Below, one piece after another: positions 14,927 to 23,685 of a stretch of DNA of 32,697 nt (within the stretch, counting starts at the first letter, position 1; each line of letters begins with the position of its first letter). A program made the translations under genes and the position numbers. Where the stretch lies: positions 1 to 32,697 of the forward strand of contig JBIKMC010000004.1 in the NCBI GenBank assembly GCA_044359405.1, given 5' to 3'. Under the pieces are notes generated by a model. That model was given only the letters and a program-made list of their open reading frames with translations. It was not told the origin of the DNA and ran no database searches. The stretch comes from SYIM01 sp044359405. Its GTDB lineage: Bacteria > Pseudomonadota > Gammaproteobacteria > Burkholderiales > Burkholderiaceae_E.

Positions 14927-15706
14927 ATGATTACCCTCGAAGGGATTTCACACGTCTATACGACGCCTGACGGTGATCGGGTTGAGGCGCTCAAAGACGT
15001 ATCGCTCAGCGTCAGGCGAAACGAGTTCGTGGCTCTGGTGGGCCCCTCGGGGTGTGGTAAGTCGACCCTGCTCAGAGTCGTGGCCGGACTCATTCGCCCT
15101 AGCGGGGGGCGGGCTGCCATCAACGGCAGCCCCATTGTCGAACCTCGCCCTGAGACCGGAATCGTATTTCAGGCGCCCACGCTGCTGCCCTGGGCGAGTG
15201 TGCTCGAAAACGTCTTGTTCCCGCTTGAAATGATGGGGCGTTCTGCTGCTGGCGGTGAGCAGCAGGCCAGAGCCCTGCTCAAGCTCGTTGGGCTGACCGG
15301 TTTCGAGAAACGCGCGCCGCGGGAGCTTTCAGGTGGCATGCAGCAGCGTGTAGCGATCTGCCGCGCACTGGTCCACGACCCAGACATTCTGCTGATGGAT
15401 GAGCCCTTCGGCGCCCTGGACGCGCTGACCCGCGAGGTAATGTCGCTTGAGTTGCTTCGTATCTGGAACGAGCGGCCCAAGACCGTGTTGTTCGTCACTC
15501 ACTCGATTCCCGAGGCGGTTCTGCTGGCCGATCGTGTGGTCGTGATGTCCGCCCGTCCCGGACGAATCGCCCGAATTATCGAGATTGCAGTGCCTCGCCC
15601 GAGGAGCTTTGATCAGGAGGGTCGTACCGAGTTTCAACAGGCTACTCGAGAGATCCGCGAACTCATCTTTGGAAGCTCATATGTCAGCAGTCACGCCGAA
15701 CACTGA
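14927..15706 (+). CDS. ABC transporter ATPase, NitT/TauT (SsuB/TauB-like)
   Basis: This 259-residue ATPase has Walker A GPSGCGKST (39-47), Q82 in VFQAPTLLPWASVLENV (a segment characteristic of the nitrate/sulfonate/taurine importers), signature LSGGM (134-138), and Walker B DILLMDEP (153-160) with FGALDALTRE after it. It follows the binding-protein gene by 14 bp and overlaps the permease gene by 26 bp, so permease translation is probably coupled. No strong ribosome site precedes its ATG. Confidence 0.93.
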   Translation: MITLEGISHVYTTPDGDRVEALKDVSLSVRRNEFVALVGPSGCGKSTLLRVVAGLIRPSGGRAAINGSPIVEPRPETGIVFQAPTLLPWASVLENVLFPLEMMGRSAAGGEQQARALLKLVGLTGFEKRAPRELSGGMQQRVAICRALVHDPDILLMDEPFGALDALTREVMSLELLRIWNERPKTVLFVTHSIPEAVLLADRVVVMSARPGRIARIIEIAVPRPRSFDQEGRTEFQQATREIRELIFGSSYVSSHAEH

Positions 15707-16517
15707 AGACGCGGCCCGTCTATCGGCCGGAAAGCGCCGTCGCCGTGCCGCAGCTCTTTGGAGAGAGGTTGGTGTACCGATCGTAGTCACTTTATTGTTT
15801 TTCCTGATCTGGGAGCTGGCTTGCCGGGCTTTTGCGATACCTGAATATTTGCTGCCTTCGCCCAGCGAAATCTGGACAGGCACGGTCTCGATCGGTGGCG
15901 CCGTGGCGGTCCATAGCGCGGCTACGCTCAAGACGGTATTGCTTGGGTTTTTAGTGTCGATCGCGATCAGTCTGCCGCTTGCGGTTGCATTGACATCGTC
16001 GCCGTCGCTTGCGTCGGCGGTCTATCCTTTTCTCGTCTGGACTCAGTCCATTCCCAAAGTCGCGCTGGCGCCCATTCTGGTGGTCATGCTGGGTGCGAAC
16101 GAATTGCCGCGCGTGGTCATCACGGTTTTGGTGGCTTTTTTTCCGCTAGTGATCTCGATCGCAACAGGGCTTATGTCTGTTCCGCCTGAGCTCATCGAGT
16201 TGGGTAGATCCTGCCGGGCGTCCAAGTGGCGCGAGCTCGTAAAGATCCGCCTGCCGTTCGCGGTTCCTTTCATTTTCGCCGGGCTTAAAGTGGCCATTGC
16301 GCTGGCTGTGGTGGGTGCGGTCGTCGCCGAGTTTGTCAATGCGGACGCTGGACTGGGTTTTCTGATCCAGACATCGACGGCATTTTTCAAGGTGCCTGTG
16401 GCGTTTGGAGCTTTGATCATTCTTTCGCTCATGGGCGTGATCCTTTTTCAGATCGTTGTGCTGGTTGAGCGCATCTTCTTTCCCTGGTCGAGCAGCAACG
16501 CGACGCCGGGTGCGTAA
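15681..16517 (+). CDS. ABC transporter permease, NitT/TauT (SsuC/TauC-like)
   Basis: This 278-residue membrane protein has about six spans and an ATPase-docking loop around ELIELGRSCRASKWRELVKI followed by LPFAVPF. An arginine-rich cytoplasmic start (AGKRRRRAA) precedes the first span. The frame is open further upstream, but the ATG at 15681 has GGAAG 7 bases before it and gives the family length, so the gene overlaps the ATPase end by 26 bp. PEYLLPSPSEIW after the first span is typical of the family. Confidence 0.92.
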   Translation: MSAVTPNTEDAARLSAGKRRRRAAALWREVGVPIVVTLLFFLIWELACRAFAIPEYLLPSPSEIWTGTVSIGGAVAVHSAATLKTVLLGFLVSIAISLPLAVALTSSPSLASAVYPFLVWTQSIPKVALAPILVVMLGANELPRVVITVLVAFFPLVISIATGLMSVPPELIELGRSCRASKWRELVKIRLPFAVPFIFAGLKVAIALAVVGAVVAEFVNADAGLGFLIQTSTAFFKVPVAFGALIILSLMGVILFQIVVLVERIFFPWSSSNATPGA

Positions 16518-16565
16518 ATCTCACCCGATCACCGCGGCTGACGCATATTCGTGAGGAGTTCGCAG

Positions 16566-18104
16566 ATGGCATCCGTCAAGACAACAGTGATCCGCGGTGG
16601 CCGCCTTTTAGATTCACGGCGACGCACTGCCCCCAAGGCTGACATCATCATCCGCGGTGACACGATTGCCGAAATCGGCCGCCCTGGCATGCCTGCGCCC
16701 GCTGATGCCATCACGGTCGATGCACGCGGACGCCTGATGCACCCCGGCCTCATCAACGGCCATACCCACAGCCACGGCAATCTGGCTAAAGGGATGGGAG
16801 ATCGCTGGACCCTTGAACTCTTGCTGACCGCGGGGCCCTGGATCAATGGCGGGCGAACGGTCGAAGATAAATATCTGTCCAGCGTAATCGGCGCGGCCGA
16901 GATGGTGCTTAAAGGATGCACGGCCGCGTACGATCTGGCATCCGAATTTCCGATGCCTTCAGCCGAGGGTTTGCAGGCGATTGGCCAGGCCTATGCGGAT
17001 GTGGGCATGCGAGCCGTGCTGGCGCCCATGGTGGCTGATCTAAGTTTCTTCCAGGCGATTCCAGGGCTGATGCAGCGCCTACCCGAGGGGCTTAAGAAAG
17101 AAGTTGAGCGCTTCCAGTTGGCGCCCTATAAGGCTAGTGTCAAGCAGATGCGCAAGGCCTTGCAGGGGTGGAAGCTCGATCGTCACGGCGTAAGTCTGGC
17201 GGTTGCGCCCACCATTCCGCATCATTGCAGTCGCGAGTTTCTGATTGCTTGCCGGGACCTGGCGCGTGATTACGATACGGGGCTGCATACCCATGTATCT
17301 GAATCCAAGGTGCAGGTCATCGCCGGCTATGAGCTCTTTGGGTCTTCGCTGACCGCTTACATGGACTCGCTGGGTCTGGTGGGACCCAAGTTCACGGTGG
17401 CCCATGGCGTGTGGCTTGACGATGACGATATGCAATTGCTGGGCGATAAAGGCGCTTCGGTTTCGCATAATCCGGGCAGCAACATGCGCTTGGGTAACGG
17501 GCTTGCTGACATGCGCGCCATGCTCGACCGTAAGGTGAACGTCGGCATTGGCACCGATGGCGCCAATTGCTCAGACAATCAGAACATGTACGAAAACATG
17601 CGTCTGGCGTCCATGGTGTCCAAAGTGCAGGGGCCCGATTGGCAGCAGTGGGTCACTACGGATGAGGTTCTGCATGCGGCGACCGCTGGCAGTGCTCGTG
17701 CGCTCGGCATGGGTGAGCGTATCGGCCGTATCGAGCCTGGATACAAGGCCGACATCGTGTTTCTCGATCTCGAGCACGTGAACTGGATACCGTGCAACGA
17801 TCCCATCAATCAATTGGTGCACACCGAGGACGGCACAGCGGTCCATTCAGTCATGATCGGCGGGCGAATGGTGGTTGAGAACCGTCGTTTGCTGACCATC
17901 GACATGGCCAGCATTGCGCGTCAGGCCGAGCAGGCGCGCGCCCGGCTTGAAAAGCACAACCGCGCGGGCAAGTCGCTGTACTTCAAGCTTGAGAGGATCG
18001 TCGGCACCTTTTGTCCGGGTCTGGCCAAACAGCCGCTGCATATTGATCGTTTCGGCGGTGGGCATTACCGGTATGGCCACCACTGCAAGGTCTGTCGACA
18101 CTAG
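16566..18104 (+). CDS. Amidohydrolase-superfamily hydrolase (TRZ/ATZ-like deaminase/chlorohydrolase group)
   Basis: This 512-residue cytosolic enzyme has the metal-dependent TIM-barrel fold. Probable metal ligands are H66 and H68 (HTHSH), H243 (LHTHVSES, with E246 as a likely general acid/base), H280 (AHGVW) and D331 (GTDGA). VSHNPGSNMRLGNG is the usual loop of deaminases and s-triazine hydrolases. The start is the ATG with GAGGAG 7 bases before it; a GTG five codons upstream overlaps that ribosome site. Compared with the usual length of about 440-470, it has an extra tail with C483, C507 and C510 plus several histidines (YGHHCKVCRH). It follows the permease by 48 bp, so it probably hydrolyses the imported compound. 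Substrate unknown. Confidence 0.87.
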   Translation: MASVKTTVIRGGRLLDSRRRTAPKADIIIRGDTIAEIGRPGMPAPADAITVDARGRLMHPGLINGHTHSHGNLAKGMGDRWTLELLLTAGPWINGGRTVEDKYLSSVIGAAEMVLKGCTAAYDLASEFPMPSAEGLQAIGQAYADVGMRAVLAPMVADLSFFQAIPGLMQRLPEGLKKEVERFQLAPYKASVKQMRKALQGWKLDRHGVSLAVAPTIPHHCSREFLIACRDLARDYDTGLHTHVSESKVQVIAGYELFGSSLTAYMDSLGLVGPKFTVAHGVWLDDDDMQLLGDKGASVSHNPGSNMRLGNGLADMRAMLDRKVNVGIGTDGANCSDNQNMYENMRLASMVSKVQGPDWQQWVTTDEVLHAATAGSARALGMGERIGRIEPGYKADIVFLDLEHVNWIPCNDPINQLVHTEDGTAVHSVMIGGRMVVENRRLLTIDMASIARQAEQARARLEKHNRAGKSLYFKLERIVGTFCPGLAKQPLHIDRFGGGHYRYGHHCKVCRH

Positions 18105-18109
18105 TATCG

Positions 18110-18823
18110 TCAGAAAAGTCGTGCGGCAAGGGGCAGCAGGATGGAGGCCATGACCACCTGAATGCCCAGCGCCAGTCCGGCATAGGCGCCGGCATCCGGG
18201 TGAACCTGCATGGCCCGCGCTGCGCCGATGCCGTGTGAGGCGGTGCCCAAGGCGAAACCGCGCACGGCCGGCTGGTGTATGCGCAGCCGGTCAAACAGGT
18301 ACTTGGCACTCAGTGCTCCGATCATGCCCGTGATGACCGCGAACACTGCTGCCAGTGCCGGAATGCCGCTCATGCGCTCGGCAATGCCCATTGCCACCGG
18401 CGCGGTGACCGATTTGGGTGCGAGCGATCGCAACAACTCATCGGGAAGACCAAGCGCATAACCCAGAATAACAGCGCTCAGTGCCGCGGCTGCGCCACCC
18501 GCGCTGGCAGCAGCCAGCAGCGCGACGGCGCGCCTTCGCAACTCGGCGCGTCGTTCCCACAGGGGCCAGGCCAGCGCGACGACCGCCGGCCCCAGCAGAA
18601 AATGGATGAACTGTGCACCCGAGAAATAGGTTTGATACGGCGTGCCAGTGGCGTACAGCAAGACGGTGAGCGCAAGTACCGACCACAGAACCGGGTTGGC
18701 AACAGGCGACTGACCGAGTCGGGCGTAGATGCCATAGGCGATCAGGTATATCGATAGTGTCGCCGTCAATCCGAAGAGCGGCGTTGCCGATAGATAAATC
18801 CACAGTTCAACGAAGTCATTCAT
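18110..18823 (-). CDS. LrgB family membrane protein
   Basis: This 237-residue protein has about six to seven spans and the family stretch PKSVTAPVAMGIAE, followed by FALGTASHGIGAARAM near the end, which is a hallmark of LrgB/CidB/YohK. The proteins were first linked to control of murein hydrolase activity and programmed lysis, and related plant and bacterial members export glycolate or pyruvate-like acids. The start forms an ATGAATGA overlap with the LrgA stop. It converges on the amidohydrolase gene with only 5 bp between the stops and no terminator. Confidence 0.92.
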   Translation of the reverse strand: MNDFVELWIYLSATPLFGLTATLSIYLIAYGIYARLGQSPVANPVLWSVLALTVLLYATGTPYQTYFSGAQFIHFLLGPAVVALAWPLWERRAELRRRAVALLAAASAGGAAAALSAVILGYALGLPDELLRSLAPKSVTAPVAMGIAERMSGIPALAAVFAVITGMIGALSAKYLFDRLRIHQPAVRGFALGTASHGIGAARAMQVHPDAGAYAGLALGIQVVMASILLPLAARLF

Positions 18824-19178
18824 GACGATGCTCTCGGGTATTGGATGTCCAAAGCGCGCGAAGCACCAGTGCGGTCACGGCCATGCCAATCCAGGTGGAT
18901 GTCACGATAACCAGTATCAGCACCCATCCTGACTGCGCAATCAGCTCGGTGTGGGCCAGCACGCCGACTCCGATTGGAACGAACAGCAGCGACAGGTGCG
19001 GCAAAAGGGCATGAGCTGCCTGCGACACCGGTTGTTGAAGCCCGCGCCATATGAGTGCCATCGCCAGCAAGAGCATGCCGATGACGGGGCCTGGCCAGAG
19101 TCGTCCCGTGAGCTGTGCCAGCACTTCGCCCAGGCATTGAAAGACGAGAAGCCATGTGAAGCCTTTAAGTGTCTGCAT
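18816..19178 (-). CDS. LrgA/CidA family holin-like membrane protein
   Basis: This 120-residue protein has four hydrophobic segments. Family marks include FQCLGEVLAQL at the start, WPGPVIGMLLL in the second span and HLSLLFVPIGVGV in the third. It pairs with the LrgB gene immediately downstream, which it overlaps by 8 bp. LrgA is the small holin-like partner in the LrgAB system. No strong ribosome site is seen. Only 40 bp separate its start from the divergent oxidoreductase gene, so the two promoters must overlap those genes or each other. Confidence 0.9.
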   Translation of the reverse strand: MQTLKGFTWLLVFQCLGEVLAQLTGRLWPGPVIGMLLLAMALIWRGLQQPVSQAAHALLPHLSLLFVPIGVGVLAHTELIAQSGWVLILVIVTSTWIGMAVTALVLRALWTSNTREHRHE

Positions 19179-19218
19179 GTCGCTTGTCGCCGAGGGGGAG
19201 CCCCATTATGCTGGCTGA

Positions 19219-20673
19219 ATGAATACCCTGACTGATCCCAATCTTGTGCCGCAGGGCCTGGCTGCCCTGAATGACCGCGTCGCCCGCGATCTCGACCTGA
19301 TCAAGTACCCTGAGCCTCGCTGGGTTCCACCCCGTACCGGGCCTGACGGCGCGATAGCGCTCGATGTTCTGATCGTAGGAGCTGGCCAGTGCGGCCAGGC
19401 TGTGGCGACGCAATTGCTGCGAGAGCGGGTCGATAACATTCGGCTGATTGACGCTGCCGTGCGTGGCGAAGAGGGGCCCTGGAAGACCTTTGCCCGGATG
19501 CAGACCCTGCGCACCTGGAAAACGGTGACAGGCCCCGATCTGGCGCTGCCATCGCTGACCTTTCAGTCGTGGTTCGAAGCTCAGTTTGGTGCGGCTGCTT
19601 TCGCGGCCCTTAACAAAATACCCAAGGAACAATGGCAGGACTACCTGTTGTGGGTGCGCGATGTACTGCGCTTGCCAGTGTCCAATCGCACTCGTCTGCT
19701 GACGATCGAGCCCGCGCAGGATCTGATCGCAGCCCGGGTTATGGATGCCGATGGTCGTGAGCAGACGCTGTATGCGCGCAAGGTAGTGCTTGCGATGGGA
19801 ATTGTGTCGTCCGGGCGTTGGTGGATGCCCGATCATGTGGCCGCACTACCCGCAAAGTTTCGGGCCCATGCCGCTGACCCGATTGATTTTGCGGCGCTGC
19901 GTGGCAAACGTGTCGCGGTGCTGGGTGCGGGTGCGTCAGCCTTCGATAATGCCGCAACCGCGCTGGAGGCTGGCGCAGAGCGCGTCGCTCTGTTCTGCCG
20001 TCGCGAACAACTGCAAAGAGTGCAGCCCTACAAAGCAATCTCGTTCCCCGGATTTCTGCGCCATATCGGTAGTGCCGACGATGCCACGCGCTGGCGCTTC
20101 ATGAACCACCTGCTGTCGGTACGCGAGGCCTTACCTGTCGAAACCTGGAACCGGGTCACCCGGCATGGCAATTTCGAGCTTCATACGGGCAGCCCCTGGG
20201 ATCGGGTCAGTGTTGTGGCAGATCAGGTGCGAATCGAGACGCCGCACGGTGTGCACGAGGCGGACTTCCTGATTACCGGCACGGGTTTCGCCCTGGATGT
20301 TCGTGACCGTCCCGAGTTCGGTACCTGGGGCACCGATATTGCCACCTGGGCCGATCGATATACGCCGCCAGCGCCCGAGGTCAATGAGCGGCTCGCGTTT
20401 TATCCCTACCTGGGGGCCGGGCAAGAGCTGCAGCCACGATTGGCAGGGCACGCCGACTTCCTGCGGAATATTCATTTGATGGATTTCGGTGCCACCATGA
20501 GCTTTGGGCCCAGTGGTTCCTCAATCAATGCCATGAAATTCGCGGTGCCGCGTGTGGTCGGTGCGATTACCCGCAACCTGTTTCTTGCGGATATCGAGCA
20601 GCACTATGAGACGCTGCTGCATTACGACACGCCCGAGTTTGCTCTGGTGTTTGCGCGCGATGCGCCCAAGTGA
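19219..20673 (+). CDS. FAD/NAD(P)-binding oxidoreductase (flavin monooxygenase-like)
   Basis: This 484-residue cytosolic protein has two Rossmann loops: GAGQCG at 54-59 for FAD and GAGASA at 236-241 for NAD(P)H. This is the layout of flavin-containing monooxygenases and related single-component flavoproteins. Between them lies LAMGIVSSGRWWMPD, where the family usually has an ATG-containing FAD-linking segment. LITGTGFALD later matches the second such segment. An N-terminal extension of about 48 residues precedes the first Rossmann strand. No clear ribosome site precedes the ATG. The gene is divergent from lrgA and convergent with the second dctM (10-bp gap). Substrate not predictable. Confidence 0.82.
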   Translation: MNTLTDPNLVPQGLAALNDRVARDLDLIKYPEPRWVPPRTGPDGAIALDVLIVGAGQCGQAVATQLLRERVDNIRLIDAAVRGEEGPWKTFARMQTLRTWKTVTGPDLALPSLTFQSWFEAQFGAAAFAALNKIPKEQWQDYLLWVRDVLRLPVSNRTRLLTIEPAQDLIAARVMDADGREQTLYARKVVLAMGIVSSGRWWMPDHVAALPAKFRAHAADPIDFAALRGKRVAVLGAGASAFDNAATALEAGAERVALFCRREQLQRVQPYKAISFPGFLRHIGSADDATRWRFMNHLLSVREALPVETWNRVTRHGNFELHTGSPWDRVSVVADQVRIETPHGVHEADFLITGTGFALDVRDRPEFGTWGTDIATWADRYTPPAPEVNERLAFYPYLGAGQELQPRLAGHADFLRNIHLMDFGATMSFGPSGSSINAMKFAVPRVVGAITRNLFLADIEQHYETLLHYDTPEFALVFARDAPK

Positions 20674-20683
20674 TGAGCCGCCA

Positions 20684-22000
20684 CTAGCGAAGACCGGGCA
20701 GCCAGAGGGCCAGTGCCGGAAAGGCGATCAGCGCTGCCAGGCGGATGAGATCCATCAGACAGAACCCGAGAACACCGCGGTAGGTATCCGCCATGGGCAC
20801 GTCTTTGGCCATAGCGTTGATCAGGAAAAGATTCAGTCCGAAGGGCGGGCTGATCATGCCCACCTCAACGCTGACCAGCACCAGAATGCCAAACCACACT
20901 AGGACCGCTGCTTGGCTCATGCCGAAATCAAGGCCCAGCAGAACCGGTATAAATACGGGCAAGGTGAGGAGCACCATGGCCATGGATTCCATGAAGCAGC
21001 CCAGTAGCAGATAAATCGCGACGATGACCGCCATGACGAGCATGGGAGACGTTTCAAACGCAACGATCTTGCGCGACAGATCGGTGGGCATCTGGGACAA
21101 GGCCAGTGCTGCCGAAAACAATTCGGCGCCGAGCAGGATCAGAAACATCAGGGCGGTGGTTTCGGCAGTCGATAGAAGCGATTCCACAAAACCTTTCCAG
21201 CGCATACCGCCGTGGAAGACGGCCAGTAGACCGACGATGGCGGCGCCAATGGCAGCCGCTTCTGTTGGCGAGAACCAGCCGCGATAGATACCTACGATGA
21301 CGACAAGAAAGGTGAGCGCGGAAGGCCAGACATGACGCGTGGCTTCCCAGCGTTCATGGGCCGATGCCTTGGGTAGACGGGGCGCAGCATCAGGGTACAT
21401 TCGGGCGTAGATGTTGACGACCACCATGTATTGAACGGCGGCGATCAGGCCGGGGATGATGGCGGCCACAAACAAGGCGCCAATCGACTGTTCAACAAAG
21501 ACGGCGTAAATGACCAGAATGATGGATGGCGGTATGAGAATGCCCAGGGTGCCGCCCGCGGCCAGCACGCCGGTGGTGAGTTGATTGGAATAACCCAGCT
21601 TGCGCATTTCGGGCAGGGCCACCTGCGACATGGTGGCGGCAGTAGCCAGCGACGACCCACAGATGGCGCCAAAAGCCGCGCAGCCGCCGATGGTGGCGAT
21701 GGCCAGTCCGCCTCGCCAGTGCCCGAACCAGGCGCGTCCTGCGCGGTAAAGCGCCGACGACAAGCCGCCCTTGCCGGCGAATTCGCCCATGAGTAAAAAC
21801 AGGGGGATGACCGACAGCGTGTAGTTGGAAAACTTGCTGTACGTCATCGACTTGAGGTTTGCAAGCAGGGGCCCCCAGCCGTTGATGGCGGCATAACCCA
21901 GGCCGCCCGCCAGTAGCATGGCGGCGCCCACCGGCACCCGCAGTCCAATCAGGAGCAGTGCCCCCATGAACATCCACAGACCGATCTGAAACTTATCCAT
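20684..22000 (-). CDS. TRAP transporter large membrane subunit (DctM family), second system
   Basis: This 438-residue polytopic inner-membrane protein is the transport subunit of the second TRAP system. GGTLGILIPPS in the first half and SPPFGLNLF in the second half are the paired hairpin motifs of the family. GSSLATAATMSQVALPEMRK is another familiar segment. The ATG overlaps the DctQ stop by 8 bp and no separate ribosome site is visible, so translation is coupled. The C-terminus converges on the flavoprotein gene. Confidence 0.92.
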   Translation of the reverse strand: MDKFQIGLWMFMGALLLIGLRVPVGAAMLLAGGLGYAAINGWGPLLANLKSMTYSKFSNYTLSVIPLFLLMGEFAGKGGLSSALYRAGRAWFGHWRGGLAIATIGGCAAFGAICGSSLATAATMSQVALPEMRKLGYSNQLTTGVLAAGGTLGILIPPSIILVIYAVFVEQSIGALFVAAIIPGLIAAVQYMVVVNIYARMYPDAAPRLPKASAHERWEATRHVWPSALTFLVVIVGIYRGWFSPTEAAAIGAAIVGLLAVFHGGMRWKGFVESLLSTAETTALMFLILLGAELFSAALALSQMPTDLSRKIVAFETSPMLVMAVIVAIYLLLGCFMESMAMVLLTLPVFIPVLLGLDFGMSQAAVLVWFGILVLVSVEVGMISPPFGLNLFLINAMAKDVPMADTYRGVLGFCLMDLIRLAALIAFPALALWLPGLR

Positions 22001-22499
22001 GGCGTGTCAGGGAGAGGCGGGCTTTATCCCAGGCCGTGCGCATGCACACCAGCACCCAGAGCACGCAGGCGGTGGAGGCCAGGCCGTAGCCCCACCAGAC
22101 TGGAATCTTGAGAAACATGGATACCCGCTCACGTTCATACTGAGTGAAAGCGCCGTCGATCAGACGCCAGGTGAGAACCGCCGCGACGAGGGCAAATACC
22201 CCGTAGGCCAGCGCATCGAGCGCGCTGGTGGCTCTGGGTGGAAGTCTCATGGTGAAAAAATCAACGATGACGTTGGCACCGCGTACCTGACACCAGGGTA
22301 GAAACGCGGCGACCGCGACTCCGACCAGCGCTTCGACAATCTCGGTATCGCCCAGGATGGGTTTACCGAACAGGCCGTTGGTCACCACCGACGCCACCGT
22401 GGTCAGCATGGCCACCATAAGCAGCAGGCCACCGAAAATGGCGACCTGCCGTGCAAGCCTGTATACCGCTGACCCGGGCGGGGCGTCTGAAACAGCCAT
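21993..22499 (-). CDS. TRAP transporter small membrane subunit (DctQ family), second system
   Basis: This 168-residue protein with four hydrophobic segments is the DctQ partner. Typical elements are the first-span region ending VVTNGLFGKPILGDTEIVE and the charged loop between spans 2 and 3 (MRLPPRAT). It lies 16 bp after the DctP stop, with an AAGG-containing weak ribosome site, and overlaps the dctM start by 8 bp. Confidence 0.9.
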   Translation of the reverse strand: MAVSDAPPGSAVYRLARQVAIFGGLLLMVAMLTTVASVVTNGLFGKPILGDTEIVEALVGVAVAAFLPWCQVRGANVIVDFFTMRLPPRATSALDALAYGVFALVAAVLTWRLIDGAFTQYERERVSMFLKIPVWWGYGLASTACVLWVLVCMRTAWDKARLSLTRHG

Positions 22500-22515
22500 C
22501 TTGCGCCGCGCCGCC

Positions 22516-23529
22516 TTACTTGCGACCGTACTTGGCGGTAATGGCCTTGAGGTCGTCGAACATCTGCTGGCCGTTGCGACCCAGTTTGTTCATCTCGCCA
22601 ATCCAGACCTGATACACGGGTTCGGCTGCCGCCTTCCAGCGCGCGAGCTCCTCGGGAGGGAGCTCGAAGATGTTGTTTTTATTGTTACGGGTTGCCTCGA
22701 TGGCTGGCGCTGTCGTGGTGTCCCACACGGCCCCGATGTACTTGGCGTACTCGATGCCTGAGTTGTTATCGATAACCTTTTTCAGCTCGGGCGACAGCTT
22801 GTCATAGCTCTTTTGACTCATCAGCGTGAGCAGGGTGCCCTGGAAGAGCGCGTTATTGGTGTGGTGCTTGGTGACCTCGTAGAAGCGATAGGGCTGAGTG
22901 ATCGCCCAGTTGATCAGCATGGCGTCAACCTGTCCACGCTCAAGTGCCTCATAGACGCCGCCCAGGGGGATGCCCACAGGCGTGCCGCCGTAGGCTTTGA
23001 CCATCTCGCCGATGAACCGGCCCGCCACACGAACCTTTTGTCCCTTCCAGTCCTCGAGCGTTTTAAAGGGCTTGCCCTTGGAGTGCAGAATGGCGGCGTC
23101 GGTGGTGTGAATGCTGATGATCTTGATGCCCTTGAGCTCATTGTTGAGCAGGTGCTTTTGGGCGTATTCCATGACCGCCGGGCTTTGCGTAGCCGATAAG
23201 CCGGTATTCATGAAGGGCAGCTCAACACCCTCGAGGCCCGGGAATCGACCTGGGGTGAAACCGGCGATCGTCCAGATGATGTCGACCACGCCGTCTTCAA
23301 GCTGCTGCGGAAGATCCGATGGTTTGCCGCCCAGCTGCATATTGGGGTAGACCTCGACCTTGAGCTTGCCACCCGACTCTTTCATGACCTTTTCGGCCCA
23401 CGGATTAAGGTGCTTTGTCTGATCAAGTGCCTGGGGTGCGCTGAAAGAGTGAATGCGCAGGGTGGTTTGCGCATGGGCGGCCAAGCCAGCTCCAAGCAGG
23501 GCTGCGGCAAGTGCAAGTTTGCGGATCAT
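22516..23529 (-). CDS. TRAP transporter periplasmic solute-binding protein (DctP family), second system
   Basis: This 337-residue receptor has a signal peptide of 20 residues (ending AHA before Q). The carboxylate-contacting arginine of the family is R167 in GQKVRVAGR. HTTDAAILHSK and the downstream GVYEALERGQVDA are typical of DctP. AGGGAGA lies 8 bases before the ATG. The sequence differs clearly from the first DctP in the window, so this is a separate system and not a recent duplication. It heads dctPQM and follows two SDR-type genes on the same strand after a 156-bp gap that may hold its own promoter. Confidence 0.92.
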   Translation of the reverse strand: MIRKLALAAALLGAGLAAHAQTTLRIHSFSAPQALDQTKHLNPWAEKVMKESGGKLKVEVYPNMQLGGKPSDLPQQLEDGVVDIIWTIAGFTPGRFPGLEGVELPFMNTGLSATQSPAVMEYAQKHLLNNELKGIKIISIHTTDAAILHSKGKPFKTLEDWKGQKVRVAGRFIGEMVKAYGGTPVGIPLGGVYEALERGQVDAMLINWAITQPYRFYEVTKHHTNNALFQGTLLTLMSQKSYDKLSPELKKVIDNNSGIEYAKYIGAVWDTTTAPAIEATRNNKNNIFELPPEELARWKAAAEPVYQVWIGEMNKLGRNGQQMFDDLKAITAKYGRK

Positions 23530-23685
23530 GGTGGTGTTCTCCCTAGGGTGTTCGGACGTGCCCGCGCGAAGCGCTGTTTATCGTGATATTAGCCTTTGAC
23601 GCGCGTCGTATCGTGTACAGACACTTCGTTCGCGGTCAAGCCTTAAATGCACGCTGTAACGGCTCCGCTTATTGAGGATGTGGCC

